Position numbers and translations under genes: made by a program. From Taudactylus pleione (Eukaryota > Chordata > Amphibia > Anura > Myobatrachidae): a stretch of 64,000 nt of DNA. This document shows, piece after piece, positions 45,288 through 57,559 of the stretch. The notes beneath the pieces are model-generated. The model saw only the letters and a program-made list of their open reading frames with translations, was not told where the DNA came from and searched no databases. The stretch's first letter is position 1; every line of letters starts with the position of its first letter. The stretch lies in contig JAUIMM010001030.1 in the NCBI GenBank assembly GCA_031769625.1, positions 1,185,001 through 1,249,000 of the forward strand, read 5' to 3'.

Positions 45288-46090
45288 TTCACTTAGTTTT
45301 AATACAGAAAGACCTAAACTATGTAACCTACAAGCACACAATCTTAAAATGTCACCTGTATGTAATGCGTGTACGATGTGGGTGTACCAGACACTGAAAG
45401 ACATTAACACGAAGGGAAGGTAAAAGGTGGATGATTGCAAATGTATTTGGGATACTTCAATGCACTTCAATACCATCATAGCAGTTTCAGGCACAGTCTG
45501 TCACCTCTTTGCACATCATTTTCTGAAAGAGACAATTTTAAAAACAGCAGGAGGGGTAGGAAGCAATATCCCAACAGATATTGCGTATTGAGAATGGCAA
45601 TCATAATCATCCCTACACCCTGACCTAGTCAAAGGTTTTCTCTAAACTTGGTTGTGACTTCAATATCGATTAGTGTGTATTTACAATTTCTAATGAAAGT
45701 ATTGTTCTTAGCTTTTATCTATTGATAAATGCAATGCTGCAGTCTGATGGTGGTGACCTATGGCGTCATCTACATTTAGCTGATCCTTGTTTACATAATT
45801 TGCCAGAAAATTATATTATTTAATAAATGTGTACACAAACTTTATTCTGTTTTTATTTAGTGACCTCTCTCTGTTATGCAGGGACAGCTGGGGTAGTTGA
45901 GTATTAGGGGGCCACTCTGCCTATTGCCAGGGGCAAGGAAAACCCCAGAAATTGCTCTGTACTGCTCTTCTCAACAAGCTAAATGTGCCTCTTCTGTTCT
46001 TCAGTATGAACACCTTCATTCCTGCAGTCTCCTCCTTCAAATGCAGCCATTTTGCTCCACGACCCTATGTGCATCAGCATACATCTAGAC
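45288..46090. other. Unassigned spacer
   Basis: No gene or element end identified. Confidence 0.4.
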
Positions 46091-46231
46091 CAGGGGTGGG
46101 ACATAAGCTACCCTCCAGCTGCTGTGGGACTACAGATCCCAGCATGCTATCATGGCATGCTAAAACTGACAGGGCATGCTGAGATGTGTTCAACATACTG
46201 TATGCTGGAAGGCCGCTTATTGCCCACCCAG
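46091..46231. mobile_element. Short hAT-type MITE (141 bp)
   Basis: Termini CAGGGGTGGGACA and complement of TTGCCCACCCAG, flanked by 8-mers atctagac (46083-46090) and atctagat (46232-46239), which match at 7 of 8 bases. Confidence 0.85.
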
Positions 46232-46319
46232 ATCTAGATGCACTTGCACAAGCTGAGGCACACATTGGGTCACATCACAAGTAGCGCTTTCAGATCATAC
46301 ATTTTACCTTTCATAAAGC

Positions 46320-46500
46320 ACTTTCACAGTAATCATAGTAGGGATGGCCATTGACCATCAGAGGTTTGCAACCATCAATGGTTTGTGGTCGGTGAAACAC
46401 CAGTGGCGGAGGTGGGTGCATGCATGGTGCCCTACCATCGATGGTTTCCTGTCCTGACGATGGTAAAACCCAATCCACTATCCAAGTGTGTGACTCAATG
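46320..46500. repeat. ccatcgatgg-type repeat
   Basis: Short inverted motifs ccatcaatggttt and ccatcgatggttt recur. Likely an old DNA transposon fragment. Confidence 0.45.
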
Positions 46501-46555
46501 TACAACCTTAAATGGGTGTGATATGTATATTATCAAGTGAAATAATTAGCTCCAC

Positions 46556-46665
46556 CTGTGGACCTTTTAAAATGTGTCAGTGAGTAATGATTACACCTGT
46601 GCACCTGCAAAATGTGAACTGTGCGGGGTCCTGAGGACCGAGTTTGAGAACCACTGCCCTAGCCT
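46556..46665. mobile_element. Right half of the caggttctcaaactcgg MITE
   Basis: Matches the right arm of 41966-42177 (ggggtcctgaggaccgagtt, then tgagaacc). Confidence 0.75.
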
Positions 46666-46920
46666 AACCCTAACCTCCTGGGGAGGTGCCTAACCCTGTC
46701 CCCCCCGGGAGCCCTAAACCTAACCCACCCCCCCACGGCTGTCCGCTGCGGCGCCCGGCATCCGCTCGATCGGGATGCCGGGCGCCGATCTCCAGACGTC
46801 GGTCAAATTACAGGCGTCTAGATTTAGACGCCTGTCATTCGTCCCTAGTCGGGATTACAGTGTCTGGAAGCCGGTGGTTGGCATTTAGACCGTCGGCTTC
46901 CGGACTACATCCCCCTTAAA
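46660..46920. mobile_element. Second copy of the cctaaccctaac mobile element
   Basis: cctaaccctaac units followed by gatcgggatgccgggcgccg and gtctagatttagacgcctg, matching the sequence around hAT copy 2 and showing the uninterrupted arrangement. Confidence 0.7.
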
Positions 46921-47134
46921 TCATAGCAAAAATGTGCGTGTCTGTGTAAAGGCATAGAGAGCCGGCCCAGGGAGGGGGGCGCTGTGAGCAATGCAAATTC
47001 AGTCGGTAATATCACACTACAATCTGCATTCAAAATGCAGATTGTAGTAAATAGAGCCCTAAGTAATAACGAATCCATCATACAAAGCTATTTAATAGCA
47101 CGTCAGTTTCTTAGGTGAACCCATCTCTCTAAAG

Positions 47135-47318
47135 CAGTGTTTCCGAAACTTGGTCCTCACGGCCCACTCACAGTCCAGACATTACGGATATCCCTGCTTC
47201 AGCACAGATGGGTACATCAAATTGACTGAGGTAATATTAAGCCACCTGTGCTCATTCATGGATATCTTTAGTACCTGGACCGTGAGTTGGTCATGAGGAC
47301 TTGGTTCTGGAAACACAG
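47135..47318. mobile_element. hAT-like palindromic MITE
   Basis: Starts CAGTGTTTCCGAAACTTGG and ends ttggttctggaaacacag. No matching flanking 8-mer. Confidence 0.65.
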
Positions 47319-47808
47319 TCGCATATCTGCCGGGACCTGGATGCTGCAGCTGGAGCAGGTACAGTGTAAGTCTCTGCTGGGCCACCAGGAACAATATGTT
47401 GACATTCTAACATGTCCACATTTCACCACTGTCTATGATTGATGTCGATATTATGACCATGGTGACACTATGAATGTCAACATGATGGTCGACATCATAC
47501 CCACCCTCTTTCTTCATGTACTGGGTAGCGGCAATGTTACATCCTGTTCAGGTTAGAATTTACTGCAAATAGGAGCAGAGTTCCTTACTAAAAAAAGAGG
47601 TTTATGACCACACAACAGTCCCTTCTGCATGCAAGTCATCAGAGAGATCATAGGTGGGTAGGGGAGGAAAATCAGTATGTTTCTACTTCATGTGGCACTT
47701 GTGTGTTTGATGTTTTTTTCATCCATACTGCACAAAAGTATACTTAGACATGCTTTTATGTACAGCAGCATGGCTCATAATGCATCCCCTTAACAAAATA
47801 GGACAAAC
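47319..47808. other. Unassigned spacer
   Basis: Contains gatgtcgatattatgacca-type short inverted motifs (47430-47510). No gene. Confidence 0.4.
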
Positions 47809-48116
47809 CAGGGGCGTTTATAGAGGAGGGGACCCGTGTACAGTCTCAGACACCGGCCCCCTCCTCTCAGTCCAGCAGGCGGCAGCGCACTGAGTGCAGC
47901 ATGGCCAGCGCCGCACTGATAGGGCACTAGAGTGTGCCCAGAGTCTGTAGTGCATGCACAGATAATTTTTCAGACGGTTTTACAGTGCTGACACTGGCAC
48001 CAACGTGGGACTCCGGAGAGGTAAGTATAAGTGCAAGGTGTGCGGTGCGGGCCCCCCCCTTAACCGTTGGGCCCGTGTGCACCAAACACCCTGCACCCAT
48101 TATAAATACGCCCGTG
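47809..48116. mobile_element. hAT-type MITE (308 bp)
   Basis: Termini CAGGGGCGTTTATAGAGG and complement of TATAAATACGCCCGTG, flanked by 8-mers ggacaaac (47801-47808) and gaacaaac (48117-48124), which match at 7 of 8 bases. Confidence 0.85.
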
Positions 48117-48159
48117 GAACAAACCCTGATCTCTGCAACCGTAGTGGCAATGAAAAATT

Positions 48160-48580
48160 AGGATGACCGTTATGTCGACATGAGAATGCCGACATTGTCG
48201 GCATGCAGCATGTTGACAGTGTCCATGCCAACATCCATCATGTCTACATGATAGAATGTCAACCTAACATCTCTGATGGCCCAGCGGTCACTTACCTGGT
48301 CCCGGGAGCTCCAGCATGGCTTCCGAATCCCGGCGGGTGATGTGATCATCACTTCCAGCACAGGCGGCTGACGGAGCGACAGTTTAGGTGAGTATTCTCC
48401 CCTTACAACCCCCCCCCCTGCCCCACACAGTCTAACCCTAATCCCCCCCCCAACCCCCGGCGGCCTAATTCTAAACCCTCCCTGGCAGCGCCTAAACCAT
48501 TTCACAATGCGACATTTCAGATGTTGATATTCTGAGGATGCAGACACGGTGTCTGTCTCTATGTCAACATTATGAATCGA
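48160..48580. mobile_element. Element with gtcgacat/atgtcaac ends
   Basis: Both ends are rich in tgtcgacat and atgtcaacattatga motifs, with a C-rich cctaaccctaatcc core at 48420-48490. Exact ends not fixed. Confidence 0.5.
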
Positions 48581-48584
48581 CGTG

Positions 48585-49145
48585 GAAAGGGGGAGGGGCT
48601 TGGACTGCACACCCTTAATTTTAAACATAATAAGAGGTACTACCATGCTGAGACTTGTAGTACAATGCAGGGGAGAATGAACACAGGTGCACACTCTGAG
48701 TACTAAGCACAATGATAGTCAAAATAAACCAACAATTAAATCTATTAAAATGGAGCTCTTAATTGTAGAGTGTATCATGTTTATTTTGACTAGCAGTGTT
48801 CTTAGTGGTCAATCCCATTCTGTGCGTTGTGCTGTTGCAACGGTGTTAAAACACCAGCAACAGACCGGCACACCTTCGCAGCCCGACTCAACCCTGAATC
48901 CGCCAAATTTTGCTCGCAGCCCTATGGGGTTGCATGCAAAATTTGGCGAATCGGGCTGCTGTAAAGTGCGCCCACTGCAGCGATGACTCGCACTGGCAAG
49001 ATCATCGCACGGAATAGGATTGACCCCTTAATACTCAGAGTGTGCACCTGCGTTATTTCTCCCCTGCATTGTACCACGAGTCTCAGCATGGTAGAACCTC
49101 TTAGATTTAAAATTAGGTGTGCAGACCAAGCCCCCTCCCCCTTTC
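48585..49145. mobile_element. Foldback element with a nested MITE
   Basis: The left arm (48585-48817) and right arm (about 49026-49145) are inverted copies (gaggggcttggactgcacac against its complement). The centre, about 48818-49025, has its own inverted ends ggtcaatcc and ggattgacc and an internal palindrome around gcaaaatttggcg. A further relative lies at about 49390-49495. Confidence 0.7.
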
Positions 49146-49549
49146 CACTATATTTGTGTATATTTTGTACACTTGAAGGCTGAGACTCTTTCTGCTTGGT
49201 ATCTACACCCCATCCATCTGCCCTTAGGTGCTTTTAATCATCTGCACAGGTTCCTACATTTGCTGTCTACATATTAGAATGGGCACTATGATAGGTAAGT
49301 CCTGGATAAATTGACATTGTGTTAGTATTAGGGATGTTAGAGACCCATCTTATGGGGTTCATCCTGACGTGGTGGATAGGCAAACAAATTCATACTTATA
49401 CTCCATTTTATTTGTAGAGTTTATCAGGTTTATTTTGACTCTCCTTGTTCTTAGTACTCGTGTGCACCTGTGTCCTTTCTCCACTGCATTGAGCTGTCAA
49501 CAATGCGACTGGATCCCCTTATACACAATGTAAAGAATGCCCCCAACAG

Positions 49550-49860
49550 GTTGGTATGGGATGCCAGCGACCCTGTCGGGATGCTGGCGTTCAAAATCCT
49601 GACGCCAGCATCTTGACAGGGTTAGGATACAGACATCTGTTAGCAGGTATCTTAACCCCTCCCCTCTCCCTAACTCTCCTTTCCTGGTGCCTAAACCTAA
49701 CTCCCCCCCCCCCCCCCCAGTGCCTAAACATATTCTCTCCCCTAGTTCCTAACCCTCCCCCCAAACCCTTCTACTCACCTTCGGGATGCCGGCTCCGGGA
49801 TTCTGACAGGGGTTGGGAATCTGGCGCCGGTACTCTAAGCATCGCCTTTCACAGAATATT
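49550..49860. mobile_element. Third relative of the cctaaccctaac element
   Basis: gtcgggatgctggcg and cctgacgccagcatc inverted motifs, then ctaaacctaac with C-runs. Confidence 0.5.
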
Positions 49861-50579
49861 GACCGTATACCCCCCCAACAACACATCGTTTCCACGCTTT
49901 TTAAGCTCATATAAAAGTAAAACGTCACTTTGTAAAACGATATCTTATTTCTTGAACTACTCTGCACAACACTACTAAAGAAGATTCTCCTGATTAGTAA
50001 ATTATCACCAAAGCATGTGCACGGACTGAGGGAGAAATGTAATAGGTACCCATTCACAGGTTTTTGCTGCCTATTCATAAAACAGCAAGGTTATTAAAGG
50101 CAAATCCCGCTGGGAACCTATTACATTCTTCCTTAAAGCTGATCACACACAATATTGAATTGTAATCCAATAATCTAATGGTCAAAAGATCATTTTGTAT
50201 AACAATTTGTTGTGTATAGACCAATCAAAATATGATTTACTTGAGCTTATGGTCAGGATTAGAATTCAATCAAGGGTTATTGAACTCTAACACAGGTCTG
50301 CGAAATTTAAGGTATTTAAAGCTTTTTTAATAATACTTTTATATTCTTAATTATACTCCTATGTACATCAAGAAAAAGTATATTAAAAAAATTACCACAT
50401 CACATTTACCTATAAGGGGGTTACATACATTTTTAAGAAAAAACAAGAAGTTTAATTGTTTTTGACATATTTATTGTGAAATACATAGAAGTGTAGATGA
50501 TATCACTGTGTTTTTGTCTTAATTACATAATAAAATAACAATAAAATCAAAACAAAACCATAATTATTGAAAAAAATAG
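49861..50579. other. Unassigned AT-rich DNA
   Basis: A fragment at about 50135-50240 resembles the 44965-45287 MITE family (gctgatcacacacaatattg). No gene. Confidence 0.35.
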
Positions 50580-51505
50580 TTAATATCTTGTTTTTTTGGT
50601 CTTCAAACTTCGTTTATAAGCTTTTTCTGTGTCGTATCTGTGTATCATCCAGCAGTAGTCAGCCATCATGCTAATGACCCTGGTATCTTCTTTCTACATC
50701 TTTAACGTCTTGGTGGAACCATTCACCCTGTTCTTCACTGTAGTCTCCGAGATTATTCGGGAAATGCTCAATATGGGAATTCAAAAAAATGTACCTTTAA
50801 ACTCCTCATATTGCAGCCAAGGTTTCTGTAACTATTAAGCATTTCCCCGACAATTTCTTTATAGTTTAGATCTTTGACATTGCCTAAAAATTTTGAAATC
50901 ACTTGTTTAAACAAAGTCCATGTCGAAAGTTTCCAAAATATTCATTACACGCCTGAAATGTTCATCTTTTATTAACTTTCTAATGTCAGGGCCTGTAAAA
51001 ATGCCTTTCTTCAGTTTAGCATCGGATAGGTTAGGGAATTTTGTGCAAAGATATTTGAAAGTTTCTCCATCTTTAGGCAGTGCTTTTACAAATTGTTTCA
51101 TCAGTCCTAATTTTATATGTAAAGGTGGAAGTAAAACTTTATTTGACTCTACTAAACTGGATTTGATGACATTATTTTTTCCAATTTCTAAACTTTTTTT
51201 GAGCTGGCCAATTATTTTTTTTGCCAATGTAAAGTTTTAGCTCTGCTATCCCATTCACAGAGAAAATTTGGGAATTTAGTGTAACCTTGTTGCTGGCCAA
51301 GTATCATGCATACAATTTTAAGATCTCCACATATTAACCAGCTGTGTCTTGCATATCCAATCAGTTCCAAAACAGTTTTCAAATATTCATAGGTTTCTTT
51401 AAGATAGACTGAATGTGCTAATGGTATTGACGTGTATGTTTTGCAATTGTGCATTGGGTGTGTGCAATGTTCCTTTAGACAGTATGGGGGTTTAGGCCCT
51501 TTGTA
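50580..51505 (-). pseudogene. Broken gene of an uncharacterised, probably transposon-derived family
   Basis: Two minus-strand frames hold most of it. 51454-51212 contains YLKETYEYLKTVLELIGYAR, SWLICGDLKIVCMILGQQQ and FLCEWDSRAKTLHW. 51227-50907 contains LLPPLHIKLGLMKQFVKALP, KYLCTKFPNLSDAKLKKGIF and TGPDIRKLIKDEHF. Further frames to about 50600 give FLGN, a GDYSEEQGEWFHQD segment and YCWMIH. I recall a widespread family with these phrases (WLICGDLK, CEWDSRA, LPPLHIKLGLMK) in arthropod and cnidarian genomes, annotated only as uncharacterised. The function is unknown. The multiple copies and patchy distribution suggest a mobile-element origin. At least three frame changes or stops show this copy is dead. 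Confidence 0.65.
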
Positions 51506-53310
51506 AATTTCAGCTCCAGGCCCATGTGGACCTTAATCTGACACTGAGCGGGGGGAAGTTTTATGACAAGAACTGAATTGCAACGTTCTATACTACCGAC
51601 TGAATTCATTTAAGACAATGTTTTATGATAAATGTAGTCAGAATACATTTATTACTATAAAGATTATGAAAAAAGACTTATTAATAAATACACATTTTGC
51701 AGAAAAACGTGATGTGATATGCAAAATCCGGAGTCATTTTCGTGTTCAGAAGCCAAAAACCTATGAGGCATATCACCCGCGGCTAATCTTTGGCTAAAGT
51801 CCCGCGACATGAGGTGCGAGGTATAGTCCAACAGCGGGGACTGATTGAATCCCGACCTGCGCAATAATTAGCTGCTGGGTTTATTGGATATGCCCTTATA
51901 AGTATCACAAATTCGTTAAAAAAGCTTTTTCATCGCAGACCTGTGTAATCATTCGATATGCCCACAAACACAATTGTTCTCATGTAATGGGCAATTTCCC
52001 ATTTGTAATGCTGGCTACCCATGCTCCAACACCTGCAATAATATACATGTTTTAGGACATCGGTCCTATTGCCTAATATTTTCAACATGTGATCCTATGC
52101 CCAATAATCAGATTGAGTTTGACATTTTGTAAGTGAATGATCGTGTCTAACCTGTAGCAAGTCTCAGCGATTCTGGGAGAATTCCAGTTGCTTTGCCAAA
52201 GTACCAGTCTTTGCCAAATTGGCTATGTGGCAGTATCACAGCATGTATGGCGAGTGTGAACGAGCCTCTGGATTAGGTATGTGGTACTTCATGAAGCTCT
52301 GAGCGATTTGTGAGAATTGCAGACTACATTCTCTCTCCTTTGGTGGGCACATGAGACACTTGAGTGTAGTTCTATATCCCTATGAACACTTGGGGCATAC
52401 TATTTCAGATTCAGCTTCTATTTTAAGATTGCAGTACACAAAATAAGTGTTAAAGTCTTTGAGACAGATACACAGACTGTACTTTGTTTCATGTAGTTAG
52501 GACGAATCATGCAAAGTCCTGATTATTGTCTTATTCAGGGTCTGTGATATATTATGTGGCTAAGTGCTTTAATCCCAGTTGTACAACGGTTGTATTGCTT
52601 TATTAGTCCACTCACATAGTTAATATTATCGTTAGAAACCAAATAATTTGGCAAGAGAGAAGTGCTGCTATCTTGAGAGCTAGAAGTCTCCAATTGTTAA
52701 CTGTACAAGGAAATCCAAGTACATTTTGACAAAAAGGAAACATCCACAATTAGAGGAAGAACAGGGCGAGGCTTAAAATAATTATTGAAAAAACCAAATC
52801 TCTAACTTTTAAGACAGGCTTGATTAAAACTTCCTTTTTTGATATGCTACATTATTGCATTGCATTTTGGTGGATAAAGTACATTACAATTAGAAGGACA
52901 AACATAATAAAGACTAAACACATACACGGTATGATTTTTTAAATATGGCCGTAATTGACCGATTGGAACAACATATCGTATAAAAAGTGCTTTGTGGGGG
53001 CATAATAACGATGATGTCCGGGAGTGTTCAGGAGTTCAAGGGAGATCGCTAACTATATTGGACCTACATTGTACTGTATGTACCCACCTTACAGCTATTG
53101 GTTGTGTCACAATCATTTGCAAAGGGAATTTGTGAAACCTGTGTATTAGCAGGACTGTGGGTGATTTCCTGGATAAATGTAAACCCAAATAAAAATGAAG
53201 CTATAGGGCAGTGTATACAAGAATGCAAGAAGCTGCCTGTAAGAACTTGCCATAATATGTCTTCTTCCCCTTCTACAGGATACATTTTCTTAGAGTGATG
53301 CACTGCTAAT
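51506..53310. other. Unassigned, low-repeat DNA
   Basis: No array, element end or defensible open frame seen. Confidence 0.4.
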
Positions 53311-53317
53311 ATATTAT

Positions 53318-53321
53318 TAGC

Positions 53322-53374
<53 letters not shown>

Positions 53375-53410
53375 TACACACACACATATAATTTATATGC
53401 ACACATATAT
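53318..53410. repeat. TG/TA/CA microsatellite
   Basis: gtgtgt, then a tatata run, then cacaca and atacaca. Confidence 0.9.
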
Positions 53411-54190
53411 AAAGTGCTTGAAGTGTACCAATATACAACGGTATTGTATACCAGCACTTCAAGAACTGAGCACTACAGTGCCGCCTGCCAGGAGATCTGG
53501 CACCGGGCCGCCAGCCGATTACAACTGGCGCACTGGCAGTCATCCATGGATGGAGAGAGTGGCAACACCCTGCAGCCATTTTGAATCTGGCGCAGTTCGT
53601 GAGCCAATTGAAGCTCACGGACCGGCAGCCAATTACGAGCTGCTTCAGCTGCGGCTCCTGATTGGCTCGTGGACAGCACCAGATTTAAAATAATGGCAGC
53701 ACGGTGCCGCTGTCACTCCATGGATGGCTGTCTGGCAGAGCACAAAATCCACATGGTTGCCCATGAGGGGGAGATGAAAGTCTGGTGGAGGGACACAATG
53801 GGGAGGTAAGAGGCTGCAGTGGGGGGCTTTACTGTGGGGTATAGTGTGTAAGGGCCATCAATACTGGGTGGCATAATTTGTACTGCAAATTTTGTAGAGG
53901 GCATTACTGTGTGGCATCACTTGTAAAGGGCATTATTGTGTGGCATAATGTGCAAGAGCTACTTCCGCATGACAATGTGTTATAAGGGGCACTAATATTG
54001 TGTATCATAATGTATATAAGGGGTACTATGTAATACACTACACTGATGAAAAAGGGGCATGTCTTAAGAGGTATGTCTTAGCAATAGCCGTGACCACCAA
54101 ATGTATTAAGTATAATGGGGATGTCTCTGTCTGAGACCTGCTTAATTTTAGTGTAAGGCAGCCTCAGCAGTGCCCTAAGTGGAAGTGGTC
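53411..54190. other. Unassigned repeat-like DNA
   Basis: Perfect inverted cttgaagtg/cacttcaag at 53417-53463. Imperfect repeats of gcca(g/a)ccaattac at 53500-53680. Weak tandem gggcattactgtgtggcata at 53890-53950. Confidence 0.4.
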
Positions 54191-54660
54191 CGAATGGACC
54201 CCGATAATTAACATTTTAATTTGCCACGGAATCCAGAGCAATTAATCATTGCTGTGGTGCGGTGACAGCTGATGCAAAATCAGCTGTCCCCGCGAGCGGC
54301 TTCACTGCTCCTTTTCGGAGCAGTGAATCTTTTCAATGCTCCTTTTGGAGCAGTGATGGGAGTGCGCATGCGTGACCTACAGGTCACACATGCACACAAG
54401 AGCCCCGATGAAAGGAGCCGGACAGGGGCAAAGGGATCTAAAAGGGAAGGAGCATGTATCGGGAGCATTCCCCTTCTTCAGATGGTGAATGCTACTGCAC
54501 TTAAGCTCCTAAAATATTGTATTTTCGGAGCTTGATGAATTCTGTCCCATACTAGTGTATGGGGACAGTGGGCCATTCCGCAAAAGGAAGGTAAGTAGGA
54601 GATTTCTGTGATATCTCCTGCTTTACCCTCATCATGAATGGCCCGATAACTTAATTTTTA
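54191..54660. repeat. Possible MITE with gcagtgaat inverted motifs
   Basis: Direct-repeat-like edges gaatgg(ac)cccgataa at 54193 and 54639 and internal ggagcagtga/tcactgctcc pairs. Class unknown. Confidence 0.35.
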
Positions 54661-54673
54661 CGATTGCAGGTGA

Positions 54674-54880
54674 AAAATAAGAGTTATAGTAGACTTACCT
54701 TTGTTAACTCTTTTTCTTCGAGGTTCATAGGGTCCACAAGAATACCATGGGGTATGTAGTTGGAGTAATCCATTGCACCAAACAGCTACAGCTTTCAAGC
54801 TCCCAGCATGCACAGGACCTCCTCCCTATATATCCCTCCCGCCCCGAGCCACAGGCATTGTTTGTAAACAAGCCTAACGG
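54674..54880. repeat. DIRS left inverted terminal repeat
   Basis: Contains gtatgtagttggagtaatcc, aacagctacagctttcaa and cacaggacctcctccctata, the inverse of 63270-63438. Confidence 0.88.
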
Positions 54881-54969
54881 CAAGAGACGGAAAATGGAGA
54901 AGGCAGTAAAATGTACACAAGAAACACTCTAAAAAAATGAAGAGGGAACTGGTGACAAAAAAGAAAGGA

Positions 54970-55628
54970 TTCATATAGGAAATGGACCTCAAACTGCACA
55001 CCTAGAACATATATAATTGGTGGTGCTACCTGTGGAGACAATTGATATATGTACAAAAAGAAGAAATACAGGTGCTCAACTCCAAAGAACTGATTGTATA
55101 TAAATAAATAAATTTTTGCAATGAATAGAGGTTTTTGGCATAATCTTGGCCAAGGTTATCGGCCATAGTTAGAAAATAAAAAAGTGAGGTACATATATAA
55201 TAAACAAACAATAATAATGTGCCCTGGATTGCTGTGGTTGATCTGTTTCAGGGCACCGCATTATAACACATTTTTCTTTTATAACACATTTTAACCCTTC
55301 ACTGTTTGTTTATTATACATGTACCTCACTTTTTTATTTTCATTATTTATATGCAGCAGTAGCTGCTCTTAACTATCTCTTTTACACTGCACTTTTCTAA
55401 CTATGGCAGTACCCTGGGGCGGCTTAGCTGGACCAGTTTGGAGGTGTCCTGTGCTCTGGATTTGAACCCTAGTATGTTAGGGACCTACTCGACAGAGGTT
55501 ACCCGGATGTGGTGAGTAGGCCCATAACCTTGGCCAAGATTATGCCAAAAACCTCTATTCATTTAAAAAAATGTATTTATTTATATACAATCAGTTCTTT
55601 GGAGTTGAGCACCTGTATTTCTTCTTTT
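54970..55628. mobile_element. Short insertion with inverted ends, Penelope-type
   Basis: Flanked by a perfect 17-bp duplication tgacaaaaaagaaagga (54953-54969 and 55629-55645). About 115 bp near its left part (55055-55170) is repeated in inverse at 55512-55628 (caggtgctcaactccaaaga against its complement). No coding region. The organisation is like the larger Penelope insertion at 57239-59594. Confidence 0.7.
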
Positions 55629-55699
55629 TGACAAAAAAGAAAGGAATAGATCCCAACTGAGGCCAGGCGCGTCAGGAGATATGCCCTGTGGACCCGATG

Positions 55700-55790
55700 A
55701 ACCTCTAAGAAAAAGAGTTAAGTCTACCATAACTCTTATTTTCTTCTTCAGGTTTCATAGGGTCCACATGGATACCATGGGTATGTCCTA
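55700..55790. repeat. DIRS internal complementary region
   Basis: 55703-55745 is the inverse of the outer left terminus (aacctctaagaaaaagagtt). 55740-55790 repeats the outer right terminus in inverse (ttcttcttcaggtttcatag). This juxtaposition of the two outer ends is the diagnostic DIRS feature used in forming the circular intermediate. Confidence 0.82.
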
Positions 55791-55801
55791 AAGCAGTTCC
55801 C

Positions 55802-56568
55802 TTAAGGGTGTGGAAGCTCCTGAGCAGAGAGGAGAATCTGTCGCCCAAAGGAAGCATCCTGGTAGACAAAGGTATCAAATGCATAGAATTTGATGAAAGT
55901 GTGGACCGAAGACCAAGTCGCAACATTGCTCAGCTGTTCTGCAGAGGCGCAATGTCTAAACGAGCACGATGGTTCCACAGACAGAGTAGAATGTGCTGCC
56001 ACCGTGTTCGGAACAGAGAGATCAGCCTGAGTACAGTATACACATGACAAATAAGTCATACGCAGCCAGTGTCTGGTTGTTAGCTGGCCAGCCTCGCTTG
56101 TGGAGACTATATAATACAAAAATCGCATCTGATTTCCTAATGGTGTTGGTACGATCCACGTAGATACAAAGAGCTCAAACCACATCCAGTGAAGCATCAC
56201 CTTCCCGAAAGGCTAGCAGACTGAAAGGCTGGGACTACAATCTCTTTCATTCATATGAAAATGGGATACCACTTTCGGAAGGTAACCCGCCATTGGACAG
56301 CTCTAGTTTGGTGAAAAATCAAAAATGGAGAGCAATGTGAAAGTGCTGCCAAATCAGAAACTCTGCAAGCTGAGGAGATAGCGAGTAGAAAAATCATCTT
56401 CGCCGTCAACCATTTGAGGTCCACTGTGCCCAAGGGTTCAAAGGGAGGAGCCTGCAGCACCCTGAGAACCAAGGATAAATCCCACGGTTCCACCCAAGGG
56501 ACATAATGTGGCTGAAGGTGCAGAACACCCTGCAAAAAAGTTTTAACATCCAGCCTGCAGAAAAGCAA
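55802..56568 (-). pseudogene. DIRS tyrosine recombinase remnant
   Basis: The enzyme integrates the circular DNA copy. Frame 56568-56251 has PWDLSLVLRVLQAPPFEPL and FLLAISSACRVSDLAALS, with the first catalytic Arg in the RVSDL context. Frame 56200-55802 has AHSTL, where the H-x-x-R box has lost its Arg, and WSSVHTFIKFYAFD with the catalytic Tyr (residue 106 of that frame). A frameshift separates the halves. Lies directly before the internal complementary region, as in other DIRS elements. Confidence 0.78.
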
Positions 56569-57559
56569 GAACTCGGGAGACCCTGAAAACGTTAGGGTGA
56601 TATTTTCATCCTGTGATCGATGCGTGCCGAAGCAGGCTTTCTTGCCCTAAGCATTGTCTAGATCAAAGTAAAAGAAAAATCTTTTGTCTTTTAAGACGGA
56701 TGACTCAAGAGCCATGCCGTCAAAGCCAGCCGAGGTAGATCCGGATATAGGCAAAGACCCTGAACTAGCAAATCCGTCCGTACAGGAAGTATACTGTCTA
56801 TTGATAGACATCTCAGATCGGTGAACCAATGTCTCCTGGGCCAGGCCGGAGCTATTTGAATCATCCTACTGCCCTCTTGCTTGATTTTTCTGATGACTCT
56901 TGGGAGGAGGGAAATTGGAGGAAACAGGTATGCCGACCTGAAGTTCCACCTCACTGCCAGAGCGTCCACAAAGGCAGCTGAGGGGTCGCTTGTTCTGGAC
57001 CCGTAACTGGGGACCTTATGGTTGTGACGTGATGCCATGAGGTCTACGTCCGGTAGTCCCCACTTGTCCACCAGGAGCTGAAAGACATCCGGATGAAGAG
57101 CCCATTCTCCGGCGTGTATGTCCTGACGACTTAGAAAGTCCGCCTCCCAGTTTGAGGATTCCTGGGATGAATATTGTAGAAATTGCTGGAAGATGGTGTT
57201 CTGCCCAAACCAGAATGTTCGCCACTTCCCTCATGGCTAAAAAGAAAAGAGGGGATATGAGGTGAGCGCTATCAATTAATACAATATGATGTGTATATAG
57301 CATGGGCTAGTCTAGGCTGCCCTTACAATGTGGGTCTGGATACTCCACAGAAATATGGTATACAACTTTAAAATAAATACAAGCGCCTGTGACCAGCTGC
57401 TGATTTAGAATATTTACTAAATTCAAAAAATGCACAATGATAAAATACACATAAATGACAATTTCTCTAGATTACAATCATAACAGTAATTATAGCATAT
57501 ACTTATTCTAAAATGACATTTGGTTCCTGGTTATTAAGTGGAAAAAACCAAGACCGATA

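Noticed and set aside
53322..53693. Frame of 123 codons, Ile/Tyr/His-rich start
   Set aside because: The start is microsatellite translation, followed by repeat-like DNA.
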